Shown here: one piece after another, positions 20,061 through 29,639 of the stretch
How positions within the stretch are numbered: the stretch's first letter is position 1
How the letters are laid out: the number at the start of each line of letters is the position of its first letter
From: Pseudonocardia acidicola
GTDB taxonomy: Bacteria > Actinomycetota > Actinomycetes > Mycobacteriales > Pseudonocardiaceae
Length of the DNA: 41,872 bases
NCBI RefSeq assembly: GCF_012911935.1
Contig: NZ_JAAXLA010000065.1
Coordinates: 1-41,872, forward strand
Reading direction: 5' to 3'
The notes under the pieces: generated by a model
The model's database searches: none
What the model saw: the letters and a program-made list of their open reading frames with translations, nothing else
Told to the model about the DNA's origin: nothing
Made by a program: the position numbers and the translations under genes

Positions 20061-20792
20061 TCAGCACGCTGCGTCGCCGCGCACGGCCCGCGGCGTCGAG
20101 CCCTCGGCCAGTCCCTTCTCGACCGGCGGCTCGCCCTCGTCCACCGGGCGGCGCATCTCCTGCCGGTACCGGTAGAGCCCGTAGCCGGTGCCGACGACGA
20201 AGAACGCGATGGTCCCCACCGTGGACGCCGTCTTCAGCCACGGGATCGCGTCCAGCAATCCGGCGCCGTAGAAACCGAGCATCATCAATGTCGGCACCCA
20301 GATGATCGCGCCGACGGCGTTGGCCAGGATGTAGCGGCGGTTGTCCATCCGGGCCGCCCCGGCGATCATCGGGGCCAGCGTGCGCACCCACGGCACCCAG
20401 CGCGCCACGACGATCGACCAGAAGCCCCAGCGGTCGAAGAACGCGGTGGCCCGTCGCAGGTTGGCCCGGTTGAGGATCTTGCCGTCCTTGCGGGCGAGGA
20501 TCCGGGTCCCGGTGTAGCGGCCGACCAGGTAGCCGACCTGGTTGCCGATCACCGCGACGATCGCGGCGGTGATCGCCAGCGTCCACGCCCGGCCCTCGTG
20601 GCCGTGCTGGGCCAGCACCACCCCCGCCGCGATGAGCAGCGAGTCACCGGGCAGGAACAGCCCGATGATGAACGCGCACTCCAGGAACACGAAGGCCAGG
20701 ACCACGATCCACACCATCGCCGGGCCGGCGGCGTGCAACGGCCCTTCGGCGAGGTACAGGGGGACGGCCGCGAGGGCCGACGTCGTGGTCAC
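20061..20792 (-). CDS. DedA family membrane protein
   Basis: 243-residue integral membrane protein of the DedA/SNARE-associated family, implicated in polyprenyl-phosphate/lipid flipping and envelope integrity. The conserved core has ECAFIIGLFLPGDSLLIAAG (amphipathic half-helix with the acidic residue), GNQVGYLVGRYTG, and FFDRWGFWSIVVARWVPWVRTLAPMIAGAARM with the family's basic residues. These are followed by two C-terminal helices and a hydrophilic tail. The start is a GTG at 20792 with TACCCT 8 nt upstream (possible leaderless promoter, 20801-20806). It follows another DedA gene with a 60-nt gap. The two DedA proteins are clearly related but not recent duplicates. Confidence 0.93.
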   Translation of the reverse strand: MTTTSALAAVPLYLAEGPLHAAGPAMVWIVVLAFVFLECAFIIGLFLPGDSLLIAAGVVLAQHGHEGRAWTLAITAAIVAVIGNQVGYLVGRYTGTRILARKDGKILNRANLRRATAFFDRWGFWSIVVARWVPWVRTLAPMIAGAARMDNRRYILANAVGAIIWVPTLMMLGFYGAGLLDAIPWLKTASTVGTIAFFVVGTGYGLYRYRQEMRRPVDEGEPPVEKGLAEGSTPRAVRGDAAC

Positions 20793-20852
20793 AGGACTCC
20801 AGGGTAGGTACCAGTCCAGTCGACCGGAATCGCTGTCTCGTTAACGGACGGA

Positions 20853-21518
20853 CTAGCCGGCGGATGCGGGACGGTGGCCTGAGCGCCGGGCCCGGATCAC
20901 CTCGACGACGATCGGGATCACGGACAGCGCCACCACCAGGACCAGCATCAGCTCGATGTTGTTCTTGACGAAGTCGAACTGGCCCAGGAAGTAGCCGAGC
21001 ACGGTGACGCCGGCCGCCCACGCCACGCCGCCGATCAGCGAGTAGCTCAGGTAGCGGCGTGGCTGCATCCGCCCGACGCCTGCCATCACGGTGATGAACG
21101 TGCGCACGATCGGCACGAACCGGCCGAGCACGATGGCGCGGTTGCCGTACTTGTCGAAGAACTCCTGGGTCTTCAGCACGTGCTGCGGCTTGAACAGCCG
21201 GGACTGCGGCCGGTCGAAGATGGCCGGCCCGGCCTTGCGGCCGATCCAGTAGCCGGCGGCGTTCCCGGCGAACGCGGCGGCCACCAGGATCAGCGCGACC
21301 AGCCACAGCGGGGTCTTGATCGCCCCGCTGGCGACGAACAGGCCCGCGGTGAACAGCAGCGAGTCGCCGGGCAGGAAGAAGCCGAGCAGCAGGCCGCACT
21401 CGGCGAACACGATGAGCGCGAGGCCGACGAGCGCCCACGGGCCCAGCCACTGGATGATCGTGTCGGGCTTCAGCCACTCCGGGCCGAGTGCGAGGGTGCT
21501 CGTGGCGAGATGCGTCAC
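20853..21518 (-). CDS. DedA family membrane protein
   Basis: 221 residues; second DedA protein of the pair. Conserved segments are ECGLLLGFFLPGDSLLFTAGL, GNAAGYWIGRKAG, FFDKYGNRAIVLGRFVPIVRTFITVMAGVGRM and YLGQF-like C-terminal helices. The GTG at 21518 gives the family N-terminus (VTHLATSTLALGPEWLKPD). TACCGT lies 8 nt upstream (21527-21532), consistent with its own leaderless start. It is 28 nt downstream of a small membrane protein in what may be one operon with an ECF sigma factor. A DedA gene adjoins fba in M. tuberculosis (Rv0364), which supports positional orthology of one copy. Confidence 0.93.
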   Translation of the reverse strand: MTHLATSTLALGPEWLKPDTIIQWLGPWALVGLALIVFAECGLLLGFFLPGDSLLFTAGLFVASGAIKTPLWLVALILVAAAFAGNAAGYWIGRKAGPAIFDRPQSRLFKPQHVLKTQEFFDKYGNRAIVLGRFVPIVRTFITVMAGVGRMQPRRYLSYSLIGGVAWAAGVTVLGYFLGQFDFVKNNIELMLVLVVALSVIPIVVEVIRARRSGHRPASAG

Positions 21519-21546
21519 GGTAGACGACGGTACCGGTCCCGGACGG

Positions 21547-21843
21547 TCATCCGAGCGGGGGCAGCACTCCCGGCGCCAGCACCGAGAGCAACGCGATCGC
21601 GCAGCCGAGCACCGCACCGGCCAGGAACGCGACCAGCAGTGCCCACCCCACCTGAGCCCGCGGTGAGCGTGACGGCTCCGGGCGCGGGTGGGTGCCGCCG
21701 GTCCGGGCGACGCGCGACCCGGCCGGCCGGACACCGGCGGCCTGGTGCGGTGGCGGCGCCGCGGCGGCCGCCCAGCCGGCCTGGCTCGCCCGGGCCCGCA
21801 GCGCCTCGGCCAGGCGCTGCTCGGGGTCATTCATCGAGCTCAT
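21547..21843 (-). CDS. Small single-span membrane protein downstream of ECF sigma
   Basis: 98 residues: a cytoplasmic N-terminal part (MNDPEQRLAEALRARASQAGW, then Pro/Ala-rich and Arg-rich) and one transmembrane helix near the C-terminus (VGWALLVAFLAGAVLGCAIALLSVLAPGVLP). It starts 12 nt after the sigma factor stop. The N-terminal EQRLAEALRARA helix plus C-terminal anchor could suit a small anti-sigma factor, but it lacks the zinc-associated HxxxCxxC motif and the family is not recognised. Confidence 0.7.
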   Translation of the reverse strand: MSSMNDPEQRLAEALRARASQAGWAAAAAPPPHQAAGVRPAGSRVARTGGTHPRPEPSRSPRAQVGWALLVAFLAGAVLGCAIALLSVLAPGVLPPLG

Positions 21844-21855
21844 CGCCCGCCATTG

Positions 21856-22458
21856 TCACCCGGCACGCCCGGCCATCACCCGGGCCACCGTGTCCAGCGC
21901 GCGACTGGCCGTCGACTTCACGGTTCCCCGGCTGATCCCGGTCGCCTCGGCGATCTCGGCCTCGGACAGCCCGCCGTAGTAGCGCAGCACCAGCACCTCG
22001 CGCTGCCGTGGTGGCAGCGTGCTCAGCGCGTCGACCACCGCCTGGTGCTCGGCGGAGAGCATGGCCAGCGACTCCGCGGAGCGCGCGGTGACCTGGTGCG
22101 GCGGGACGTAGTCGCGGGCGGTGCGCCGGCGGCGCAGCACCGAGCGGGATCCGTTGACCACCGCGGTGCGCAGGTAGCCGACGGCCGCGGCCTCGTCACG
22201 CAGCCCGGACCAGTGCCGGTGCAATCCGGCGAAGGCCTCCTGCACGACGTCCTCGGCCGTGCTCGGCTCGTCGACGAGCAGGATCGCCAGCCGGACCAGT
22301 CGCATCCGGTGGTCGCGGTAGAGGTCCGCGAGGGTGCGGGGTGCGGTGTGGTCCTGCTGCGGCGCGGGAGCCGGCGCGGCCGGGTCCGGACGGGTGTCCA
22401 GCCTGCGCAGCCTGCTCAACGTCTGCTCGACGGTGTGCTCGATCCCGTCGACGGCCAC
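21856..22458 (-). CDS. ECF RNA polymerase sigma factor (SigE-family type)
   Basis: 200 residues. Region 2 is LYRDHRMRLVRLAILLVDEPSTAEDVVQEAFAGLHRHW, with a loose linker to region 4 (LSTLPPRQREVLVLRYYGGLSEAEIAEATGISRGTVKSTASRALDTV). This wording is typical of the actinobacterial 'SigE family' ECF sigma factors. The GTG at 22458 follows GGAGGGGG and gives an acceptable N-terminus (MAVDGIEHTVEQTLSRL). The genes downstream on the same strand are a small membrane protein and two DedA proteins, suggesting envelope-related control. It is divergent from fba with 181 bp between starts. No canonical zinc anti-sigma gene is adjacent. Confidence 0.9.
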   Translation of the reverse strand: MAVDGIEHTVEQTLSRLRRLDTRPDPAAPAPAPQQDHTAPRTLADLYRDHRMRLVRLAILLVDEPSTAEDVVQEAFAGLHRHWSGLRDEAAAVGYLRTAVVNGSRSVLRRRRTARDYVPPHQVTARSAESLAMLSAEHQAVVDALSTLPPRQREVLVLRYYGGLSEAEIAEATGISRGTVKSTASRALDTVARVMAGRAG

Positions 22459-22639
22459 GCCCCCTCCTTGCTGACGCTCGTCGGCGCCGTGCCCGGCGGC
22501 ACCGCCGCGGACGGTGACCTCGCAGGCTCGGGTCACCCGGGTCACCTTATCTGCGTCCGATTGCGTCAGCGGGGGGTATCCGGAACCGGGTGCGGGATAC
22601 TGGCCCGCGAAAGCCGCGGACATCGAGGAGGCCGACACC

Positions 22640-23674
22640 ATGCCGATCGCCACCCCCGAGATCTACAACCAGATGCTGGACAGCGCCAAGGCCGGTGAGT
22701 ACGCCTTCCCGGCGATCAACGTGACGAGCTCGGAGACGCTCAACGCGGCACTGCGCGGGTTCGCCGAGGCGGAGAGCGACGGGATCATCCAGGTCTCCAC
22801 CGGCGGGGCCGAGTTCCTCTCCGGGACCAAGGTCAAGGACATGGTCACCGGGGCTGTGGCGTTCGCCGAGTTCGCGCACGTCGTCGCGGCCAAGTACCCG
22901 GTCAACGTCGCGCTGCACACCGACCACTGCCCCAAGGACAAGCTGGACAACTTCGTGCGGCCGCTGCTGCACATCAGCCAGGAGCGGGTCGCGATGGGCG
23001 AGAACCCGCTGTTCCAGTCGCACATGTGGGACGGGTCCGCGGTGCCGCTGGAGGAGAACCTGCAGATCGCCGCCGAGCTGCTCGAGCAGGCCCACAAGGC
23101 GCGGATCATCCTCGAGGTGGAGATCGGCGTCGTCGGTGGTGAGGAGGACGGCGTCGCCAACGAGATCAACGAGAAGCTCTACACCACCGATGCCGACTTC
23201 GAGCGGACCGTCGAGGTGCTCGGCGCCGGGGAGAAGGGCCGCTACCTGCTGGCCGCGACCTTCGGCAACGTGCACGGGGTCTACAAGCCCGGCAACGTCA
23301 AGCTACGCCCGGAGATCCTGAAGATGGGCCAGGAGGTCGCCGCGCGCAAGCTCGGCCTGCCGCCGGGTTCCAAGCCGCTGGACCTGGTCTTCCACGGTGG
23401 GTCCGGCTCGCTGCTCGAGGAGATCCACGAGGCGCTGAGCTACGGCGTGGTGAAGATGAACGTGGACACCGACACGCAGTACGCCTACACCCGGCCGATC
23501 GCCGACCACATGTTCAAGAACTACGACGGCGTGCTGAAGATCGACGGCGAGGTCGGCAACAAGAAGACCTACGACCCGCGCAGCTACGGCAAGCTCGGCG
23601 AGGTCGCCATGGGCGACCGTGTCGTGCAGGCCTGCGAGAACCTGCGCTCCGCGGGCCGGATGCTGGCCGGCTGA
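22640..23674 (+). CDS. fba: Fructose-bisphosphate aldolase, class II
   Basis: Zinc-dependent glycolytic/gluconeogenic aldolase cleaving fructose-1,6-bisphosphate. The 344 residues carry NVALHTDHCPK, with catalytic Asp95 and zinc ligand His96. EVEIGVVGGEEDG, the second zinc His in ATFGNVHGVYKPGNV, LVFHGGSGS and KMNVDTDTQYAYTRP complete the active site. The ATG at 22640 follows GAGGAGG and starts MPIATPEIYNQML, the family N-terminus. The gene ends in a strong hairpin terminator at 23690-23710. Neighbouring DUF3151 and purA are conserved partners in actinobacteria (Rv0363c region). Confidence 0.98.
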   Translation: MPIATPEIYNQMLDSAKAGEYAFPAINVTSSETLNAALRGFAEAESDGIIQVSTGGAEFLSGTKVKDMVTGAVAFAEFAHVVAAKYPVNVALHTDHCPKDKLDNFVRPLLHISQERVAMGENPLFQSHMWDGSAVPLEENLQIAAELLEQAHKARIILEVEIGVVGGEEDGVANEINEKLYTTDADFERTVEVLGAGEKGRYLLAATFGNVHGVYKPGNVKLRPEILKMGQEVAARKLGLPPGSKPLDLVFHGGSGSLLEEIHEALSYGVVKMNVDTDTQYAYTRPIADHMFKNYDGVLKIDGEVGNKKTYDPRSYGKLGEVAMGDRVVQACENLRSAGRMLAG

Positions 23675-23689
23675 GGTCCGCCCACCGGG

Positions 23690-23710
23690 CCCGCGGCGCA
23701 CCGCCGCGGG
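23690..23710 (+). terminator. Terminator hairpin after fba
   Basis: CCCGCGGCG-CAC-CGCCGCGGG is a perfect 9-bp stem with a 3-nt loop, 15 nt after the fba stop, followed by TTCC. There is no U-tract, as is usual in GC-rich actinobacteria. Confidence 0.7.
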
Positions 23711-23730
23711 TTCCGGGGCAGGATGCACGC

Positions 23731-24144
23731 ATGTCTCTGCACGGCAACCTGCTCGGTCCCGACCCCACGATGCTGCCGGTCGACCCGGCGGCCGCGGAGC
23801 TGGACGGCGGCGCCGACCCGGCCGCGGTGGCCGCGGCCCACCCGGCGTCGAGCACCGCGTGGGCCACGCTGGCGGAGCGTGCGCTGGCCGACGGGCAGAC
23901 CGTCGCCGGTTACGCCTACGCCCGCACCGGCTACCACCGCGGCCTGGACCAGCTGCGCCGCTCCGGCTGGAAGGGTTTCGGCCCGATCCCGTGGGCGCAC
24001 GAGCCCAACCGCGGGTTCCTGCGCGCGCTGGCCGCGCTGCTGCGGGCGGCCGAGGGCATCGGCGAGACCGACGAGGTGCAGCGGTGCCGCACCTTCCTGG
24101 CCGACTCCGACCCGGAAGCCGCCGCCGCGCTCGGCCTGACCTGA
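23731..24144 (+). CDS. DUF3151 family protein
   Basis: 137-residue soluble actinobacterial protein. Characteristic stretches are LLGPDPTMLP at the start, HPASSTAWATLAERAL, AYAYARTGYHRGLDQLRRSGWKGFGPIPWAHEPNRGFLRALAALLRAAEGIGETDE and CRTFLADSD. This is the DUF3151 pattern found next to fba in mycobacteria (Rv0360c). The helical repeats look like a TPR-like fold. Function unknown. CAGGAT at 23719-23724 lies 6 nt before the ATG, so the gene may have its own leaderless start after the fba terminator. Confidence 0.9.
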   Translation: MSLHGNLLGPDPTMLPVDPAAAELDGGADPAAVAAAHPASSTAWATLAERALADGQTVAGYAYARTGYHRGLDQLRRSGWKGFGPIPWAHEPNRGFLRALAALLRAAEGIGETDEVQRCRTFLADSDPEAAAALGLT

Positions 24145-24163
24145 TCGCCCCCGGGACCGTGCC

Positions 24164-25315
24164 GTGACCACCAGGTCGTCGCCGCCCGGGCGAAGCCGTC
24201 TGCGCGACGCGCTGGCGCTGCGCACCCGCCGGCTGGGGGTGTCGGCGCTGCCCATCGTGCAGTGCGCGGTGGCGGCCGGTCTGGCCTGGTACGTGGCGCA
24301 CAACCTGCTCCGGCACCCGACCCCGTTCTTCGCCCCGATCGCGGCGGTGATCTGTCTCGGGGTCTCGCTCGGGCAACGGCGGGTACGCCGGATGGTCGAG
24401 CTCGTGGTCGGGGTCAGTCTCGGTGTGCTGGTCGGTGATCTGCTGATCTCCCAGATCGGCACCGGCTCGTGGCAGCTGGTGCTGGTCGTGGCACTGGCCA
24501 TGGCGGTGGCGGTGTTCGCCGACGGCGGAGCGCTGTTCGTGGCGCAGGCCGCGTCGTCGGCCGTGCTGGTGGCGACGCTGCTGCCGCCCGGGAACTCCGG
24601 CGGCCTGGACCGCTGCGTGGACGCGCTCGTCGGCGGCGCGGTCGGGTTCCTGGTGGCCGCGGTGCTGCCGGCCGACCCGGTCGGCCCGGTCCGCCGCGAG
24701 ACCCGCGCCGTTCTCGACGAGCTCGCCACGGTGCTGCTGGGCATCGCGGAGGCGCTGCGCAACCGGGACGTGGACGCGGCCGGGCGGGCGCTGCGCCGGG
24801 CCCGGCAGGGCCAGCCGCTGGTCGACGCGGTGCGGGCTTCGCTGAAGTCCGGCCGCGAGGTCACCGCGATCGCCCCGCTCTACCGCCCGCGACGGCGGAT
24901 GCTCGGCGACTACGCCGAGGTGGCCGAGCGCGCCGACTACGCGTTGCGCAACGCCCGGGTCCTCGCCCGCCGGGCGTACACCGCACTCGGTGACGGGGAG
25001 CAGGCGACCGATGCGCTGCCCGACGCCATGACCGAGCTCGCGACCGCGGTCGGCAAGCTGAGCAGCGAGCTCGGCGTCGACGGCGACCGCAGCCGGGCCC
25101 GCGGCCCGGTGATCGACGCGGTGCGCGGTTCCGACGTGCTGTCCGGGAGGAGGACCGACGGGCTCACGCCCTCCGAGCAGATGATGGCGGCCCAGGCGCG
25201 CTCGATCGCGATGGACCTGCTGCAGGGCAGCGGGATGCCGCGGGACGAGGCCCGGGCCGCGTTGCGCGGCGACGGCGAGCCCGATCGTTCCGACAGCCCC
25301 GCGGCGGAGGCCTGA
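24164..25315 (+). CDS. FUSC-like (aromatic acid exporter type) membrane protein
   Basis: 383 residues. The N-terminal half has about six hydrophobic segments (VSALPIVQCAVAAGLAWYVAHNLL, FFAPIAAVICLGVSLGQRR, VELVVGVSLGVLVGDLLI, WQLVLVVALAMAVAVF and others). HPTPFFAPIAAVICLG and the GQRRVRRMVELVVG motif are typical of the FUSC/ArAE family. The C-terminal half is a soluble helical domain (LDELATVLLGIAEALRNRDVDAAGRALRRAR, ADYALRNARVLARRAYTAL). Family members export aromatic or other small organic acids; the substrate here is unknown. The GTG at 24164 lies 19 nt after DUF3151. Confidence 0.82.
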   Translation: MTTRSSPPGRSRLRDALALRTRRLGVSALPIVQCAVAAGLAWYVAHNLLRHPTPFFAPIAAVICLGVSLGQRRVRRMVELVVGVSLGVLVGDLLISQIGTGSWQLVLVVALAMAVAVFADGGALFVAQAASSAVLVATLLPPGNSGGLDRCVDALVGGAVGFLVAAVLPADPVGPVRRETRAVLDELATVLLGIAEALRNRDVDAAGRALRRARQGQPLVDAVRASLKSGREVTAIAPLYRPRRRMLGDYAEVAERADYALRNARVLARRAYTALGDGEQATDALPDAMTELATAVGKLSSELGVDGDRSRARGPVIDAVRGSDVLSGRRTDGLTPSEQMMAAQARSIAMDLLQGSGMPRDEARAALRGDGEPDRSDSPAAEA

Positions 25316-25512
25316 CGCCACGCCCGCTCGCGGCACCGGACGAGTTCCCGACCCGCCCGGACGCGCCGCAACCGGACGACCCGCCCGCCACCGTGATCGC
25401 CGTAACCCGGCCGACACCGACCGGACCCGGAATCGCATCACGGATCACACGCCATCCGCACCGGGTCGTGCCAGGCTTGTCACACCGTCTCATCGCGACC
25501 CGGAGGTGACGT

Positions 25513-26187
25513 GTGCACCTGCTGATCAGGTGGTTCCTGGCCCCGCTCGTGCGCTTGATCTACCGTCCCACCGTGCGTGGCGCGGACCGGATCCCGCGCA
25601 CCGGGCCGGTGATCCTGGCCGCCAACCATCGCGCCGCCGTCGACACCGCCGTGATCCCCATCGTCACGCCGCGCCCGGTGTCGTTCCTGGGCAAGGCCGA
25701 GTACTTCACCGGCACCGGGCCCAAGGGACGACTGGTGGCGCGGTTCCTGACCGCTCTGGGTTACGTGCCCGTCGACCGCGGCAACGCGAAGGCCGGCCTG
25801 GCTGCCCTCGACGCGGGGCGCGGGGTGCTCGAGGCCGGCGGCGCGTTCGGCATCTACCCGGAGGGCACCCGCTCCCGCGACGGGCGGCTGCACCGCGGCC
25901 ACACCGGAGTCGCCGCCCTCGCGCTGGGCACCGGCGCGCTGGTGGTGCCCGTCGGGCTGATCGGGACCGAGAAGGTGCAACCGATCGGCACCCGGATCCC
26001 GCGGATCGCGCCGATCACCGTGGTCTTCGGTGAACCACTGGACTTCTCCCGCTACGAGGGCCTGGAGAGCTCCGCCGTGATCCGTCGCGCGGTGACCGAC
26101 GAGATCATGGACGCGATCGCCGAACTCTCCGGGCAGGAGTACGTGGACCGCTACCACCGCCGTCCCGGTGAGGGCGCCGCCGCCTGA
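25513..26187 (+). CDS. 1-acyl-sn-glycerol-3-phosphate acyltransferase (PlsC type)
   Basis: Membrane-associated acyltransferase of 224 residues that esterifies lysophosphatidate or a related acceptor. Acyltransferase motif I is NHRAAVDT (NHxxxxD), motif II is around FLGKAEYF, motif III is YPEGTRSRDG and motif IV is VVPVGLIG. The N-terminal hydrophobic segment LLIRWFLAPLVRLIY anchors it. The GTG at 25513 follows CGGAGGTGAC. The 197-bp stretch upstream (25316-25512) holds no recognisable gene. The stop is 43 nt from the convergent gene at 26231. Confidence 0.9.
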   Translation: MHLLIRWFLAPLVRLIYRPTVRGADRIPRTGPVILAANHRAAVDTAVIPIVTPRPVSFLGKAEYFTGTGPKGRLVARFLTALGYVPVDRGNAKAGLAALDAGRGVLEAGGAFGIYPEGTRSRDGRLHRGHTGVAALALGTGALVVPVGLIGTEKVQPIGTRIPRIAPITVVFGEPLDFSRYEGLESSAVIRRAVTDEIMDAIAELSGQEYVDRYHRRPGEGAAA

Positions 26188-26230
26188 CGGTGGCGCGGGT
26201 CGTCGCCGAGACCGGCGGACGTGGGAATTC

Positions 26231-26932
26231 TCACGGCCGCACCAGGCGCCAGTCGGCGAGGTGGCGGTACCAGGTCCACCGGGTCACCGGCCGCGGGTGC
26301 TCCCGACCGTCGACGACCGCTGTGGCGGACACGCAACCCACCTGCACGGCCCGCCCGGTGGCCGCCCGCACGCCGCGGGTGGCCTGCACCGTCACTCCGC
26401 CGGGCCCGGGGGTGACCACGAGCCGCCGCACCCGGGAACGGAGCACCAGGGTGTCGTCGCAGTAGGCCTCGCCCTGCAGCCCGAGGATCTCGCCGCGGCC
26501 CACCAGCACCCCGCCGGCGTCGTCGCGGATCAGCGGCATCGGCGTGGCCGTGCCGTCCAGCGCGAGCGCGGCGGCGGCCGCCGGGTCGGTCGGCAGCCCC
26601 CAGGCGGCGGCCGCGGCCGACGACCGCGACGCCGGCAGGTACGCCACCTCGACCGACTCCAGGCGTTCGGTGCGCAGCAGCCGCAGCAGCACCGCGCCCA
26701 GGTCGGCGTCCTGCCCGGCCACGATCAGCCGCCGTGGCCGGTGCTCGCTCAGCACCGGGTCGATGTCGCCGCGGCCCGGGTCCGGGGGTAGCTCGACGAC
26801 CGGCACCTGGGCCGGAACGGCGGGCACCCGGGCGGGCCGGGACGTGGGACGGATACCGTGGAACGGGAAACGGCGCCTCGACCCGCCACCACGGCAGGTC
26901 AGCAGCACCACATCCGAATCGATCGAGCTCAC
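26231..26932 (-). CDS. Conserved actinobacterial protein next to purA (Rv0358-like), unknown function
   Basis: 233 residues with no signal or membrane segment. Segments include LIVAGQDADLGAVLLRLLRTERLESVEVAYLPASRSSAAAAWGLP and PMPLIRDDAGGVLVGRGEILGLQGEAYCDDTLVLRS, then GVRAATGRAVQVGCVSATAVVDGREHPRPVTRWTWYRHLADWRLVR. The 'nucleotide-binding like' GQDADLG and the WTWYRH C-terminus resemble proteins annotated as diacylglycerol-kinase-like in actinobacteria. The position divergent from purA equals that of M. tuberculosis Rv0358. The GTG at 26932 leaves only 43 nt to the purA start, so the two promoters must overlap unless the start is further in. Confidence 0.75.
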   Translation of the reverse strand: MSSIDSDVVLLTCRGGGSRRRFPFHGIRPTSRPARVPAVPAQVPVVELPPDPGRGDIDPVLSEHRPRRLIVAGQDADLGAVLLRLLRTERLESVEVAYLPASRSSAAAAAWGLPTDPAAAAALALDGTATPMPLIRDDAGGVLVGRGEILGLQGEAYCDDTLVLRSRVRRLVVTPGPGGVTVQATRGVRAATGRAVQVGCVSATAVVDGREHPRPVTRWTWYRHLADWRLVRP

Positions 26933-26975
26933 CTGATCGGTTAACCTCTCGCCGCAGCCAGGAGTGGAGTTTCAC

Positions 26976-28256
<1,281 letters not shown>

Positions 28257-28268
28257 CCCGCCCGCCCT

Positions 28269-28314
28269 CACGAACGGCACCTCCGGTCGAGTCCGACCGG
28301 AGGTGCCGTTCGTG
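28269..28314. terminator. Strong terminator after purA
   Basis: A perfect 21-bp inverted repeat (28269-28289 with 28294-28314) with an AGTC loop begins 12 nt after the purA stop. Left arm starts CACGAACGGCACC. It is symmetrical and could also stop transcription from the opposite strand. Confidence 0.85.
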
Positions 28315-28380
28315 TCTGTGCAGGCCATCCAGCGCCCGGGCCGGCGAGCACCCCTCCGGCCCGCCGCGCCCACCAGTAGG

Positions 28381-28399
28381 AGCGCCCGTTACGGGCGCT
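28381..28399 (-). terminator. Terminator hairpin of the marP operon
   Basis: AGCGCCCG-TTA-CGGGCGCT is a perfect 8-bp stem with a 3-nt loop, 9 nt beyond the marP stop in the minus-strand direction. Confidence 0.65.
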
Positions 28400-28408
28400 G
28401 ATACGGCC

Positions 28409-29614
28409 TCAGGCGGCGCAGGATCCGGTGTCCACCCGGTGGGTGAGCCCCTCGGAGTTGTTCAGCGCGGCGGCGACCTGCTGGGCGGTGAGCACGAAGC
28501 CGGTCTCGGAGTCGTCCAGCGCGGCGCCGAACACCACCCCGATGACCTGTCCGTCCGGCGAGATCATCGGCCCGCCCGAGTTCCCGGAGCGCACCACGGC
28601 GCGAACCGTGTACACGTCGCGGGTCACCGTGCCGCTGTCGTAGATGTCCGGCCCGCGCAGCTGGATGCGGTCGCGGATCTTCGCGGAGGTCGCGGTGTAC
28701 GGGCCGTCGAGCGGATAGCCGAGCACGATCGCGTCGTCGCCGACCTTCGCCGGGTCCGGCACGAACTGCAGCGGCCGGGCCTGCAGGTCGGGCACCGCGA
28801 GCACCGCGACGTCGACCTCCGGGTCGTAGGACACGACCGTGGCCCGCAGGTCCCGGGTCCGGCCGTTGCGGCCGACCACCTCGACCGTGGTCTCCGACGT
28901 GCCGGCCACCACGTGCGCGTTCGTCATGACCCGCTGCGGGCCGATGACGAACCCGGAGCCCTCCAGCTGCCGGGAGCACGACGGCGCCCGCCCACGGACC
29001 TTGAGCACGCTGCCCTCGACGTCCTGCACGATCGCGCTGCTCGCCAGCGCCGGGTTCGGCGGGCCGACCGCGGTGATCGGGGTCTGCGCGAAGGGGCTGA
29101 GCACGTCGGGGAAGCCGGAGTTGTCCAGCAGCTGGCGCAGCTCCGCGGGCAGCTTGCGGGCGTCGGCCGGCATCACCGAGTCGACGCCCTGCAACACCTC
29201 CGAGCCGCGCACGCTCGATGCCAGCCCGGGGAAGCTCGCCGAGGCCAGTGGCAGCGCGACCAGCCAGGCCGCGATCACCACGGTGAAGGCCTGCAGCACC
29301 GCCCCCAGCGCCGAGTCGATCTTGAGCGTGCGCTCGCCGGTGATCTTGTCGCGGATCCGGCGGCCGAAGAACACCCCGGTGGTCTCGCCGAGCGCGACCA
29401 GCAGCACGACGACGACCACGCTGACGATGACCCGCGTGTTCTGTGCCTGGATGTTCTGAACGAGCAGCGGCGCCAGCCGGACGCCGAGGATCGCCCCGCC
29501 GAGTACTCCGACGAAGCTCAACAGTGCCACCGCCATGCCGTGCCGCCAGCCGGACACACCGGCGATCAGCGCGAGCACGACGACGAGGACGTCCACCCAG
29601 CTCATCCAGCTCAT
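28409..29614 (-). CDS. marP: MarP-type membrane serine protease
   Basis: Membrane protease of 401 residues. The N-terminal CvpA-like domain has about four transmembrane helices (residues 8-20, 27-50, 62-78, 103-125). The periplasmic trypsin/HtrA-type domain has the triad His234 (TNAHVV), Asp268 (DVAVLAV) and Ser346 (GNSGGP). Cys213 and Cys399 match the regulatory disulfide described in M. tuberculosis MarP (Rv3671c), which is required for acid resistance and cleaves a peptidoglycan hydrolase. There is no PDZ domain, unlike HtrA. It is the last gene of an operon with Nudix, thioredoxin-like and nth genes, in the mycobacterial order. Confidence 0.95.
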   Translation of the reverse strand: MSWMSWVDVLVVVLALIAGVSGWRHGMAVALLSFVGVLGGAILGVRLAPLLVQNIQAQNTRVIVSVVVVVLLVALGETTGVFFGRRIRDKITGERTLKIDSALGAVLQAFTVVIAAWLVALPLASASFPGLASSVRGSEVLQGVDSVMPADARKLPAELRQLLDNSGFPDVLSPFAQTPITAVGPPNPALASSAIVQDVEGSVLKVRGRAPSCSRQLEGSGFVIGPQRVMTNAHVVAGTSETTVEVVGRNGRTRDLRATVVSYDPEVDVAVLAVPDLQARPLQFVPDPAKVGDDAIVLGYPLDGPYTATSAKIRDRIQLRGPDIYDSGTVTRDVYTVRAVVRSGNSGGPMISPDGQVIGVVFGAALDDSETGFVLTAQQVAAALNNSEGLTHRVDTGSCAA

Positions 29615-29639
29615 GATGCACGTCCGGGGAAGGGCGCAG

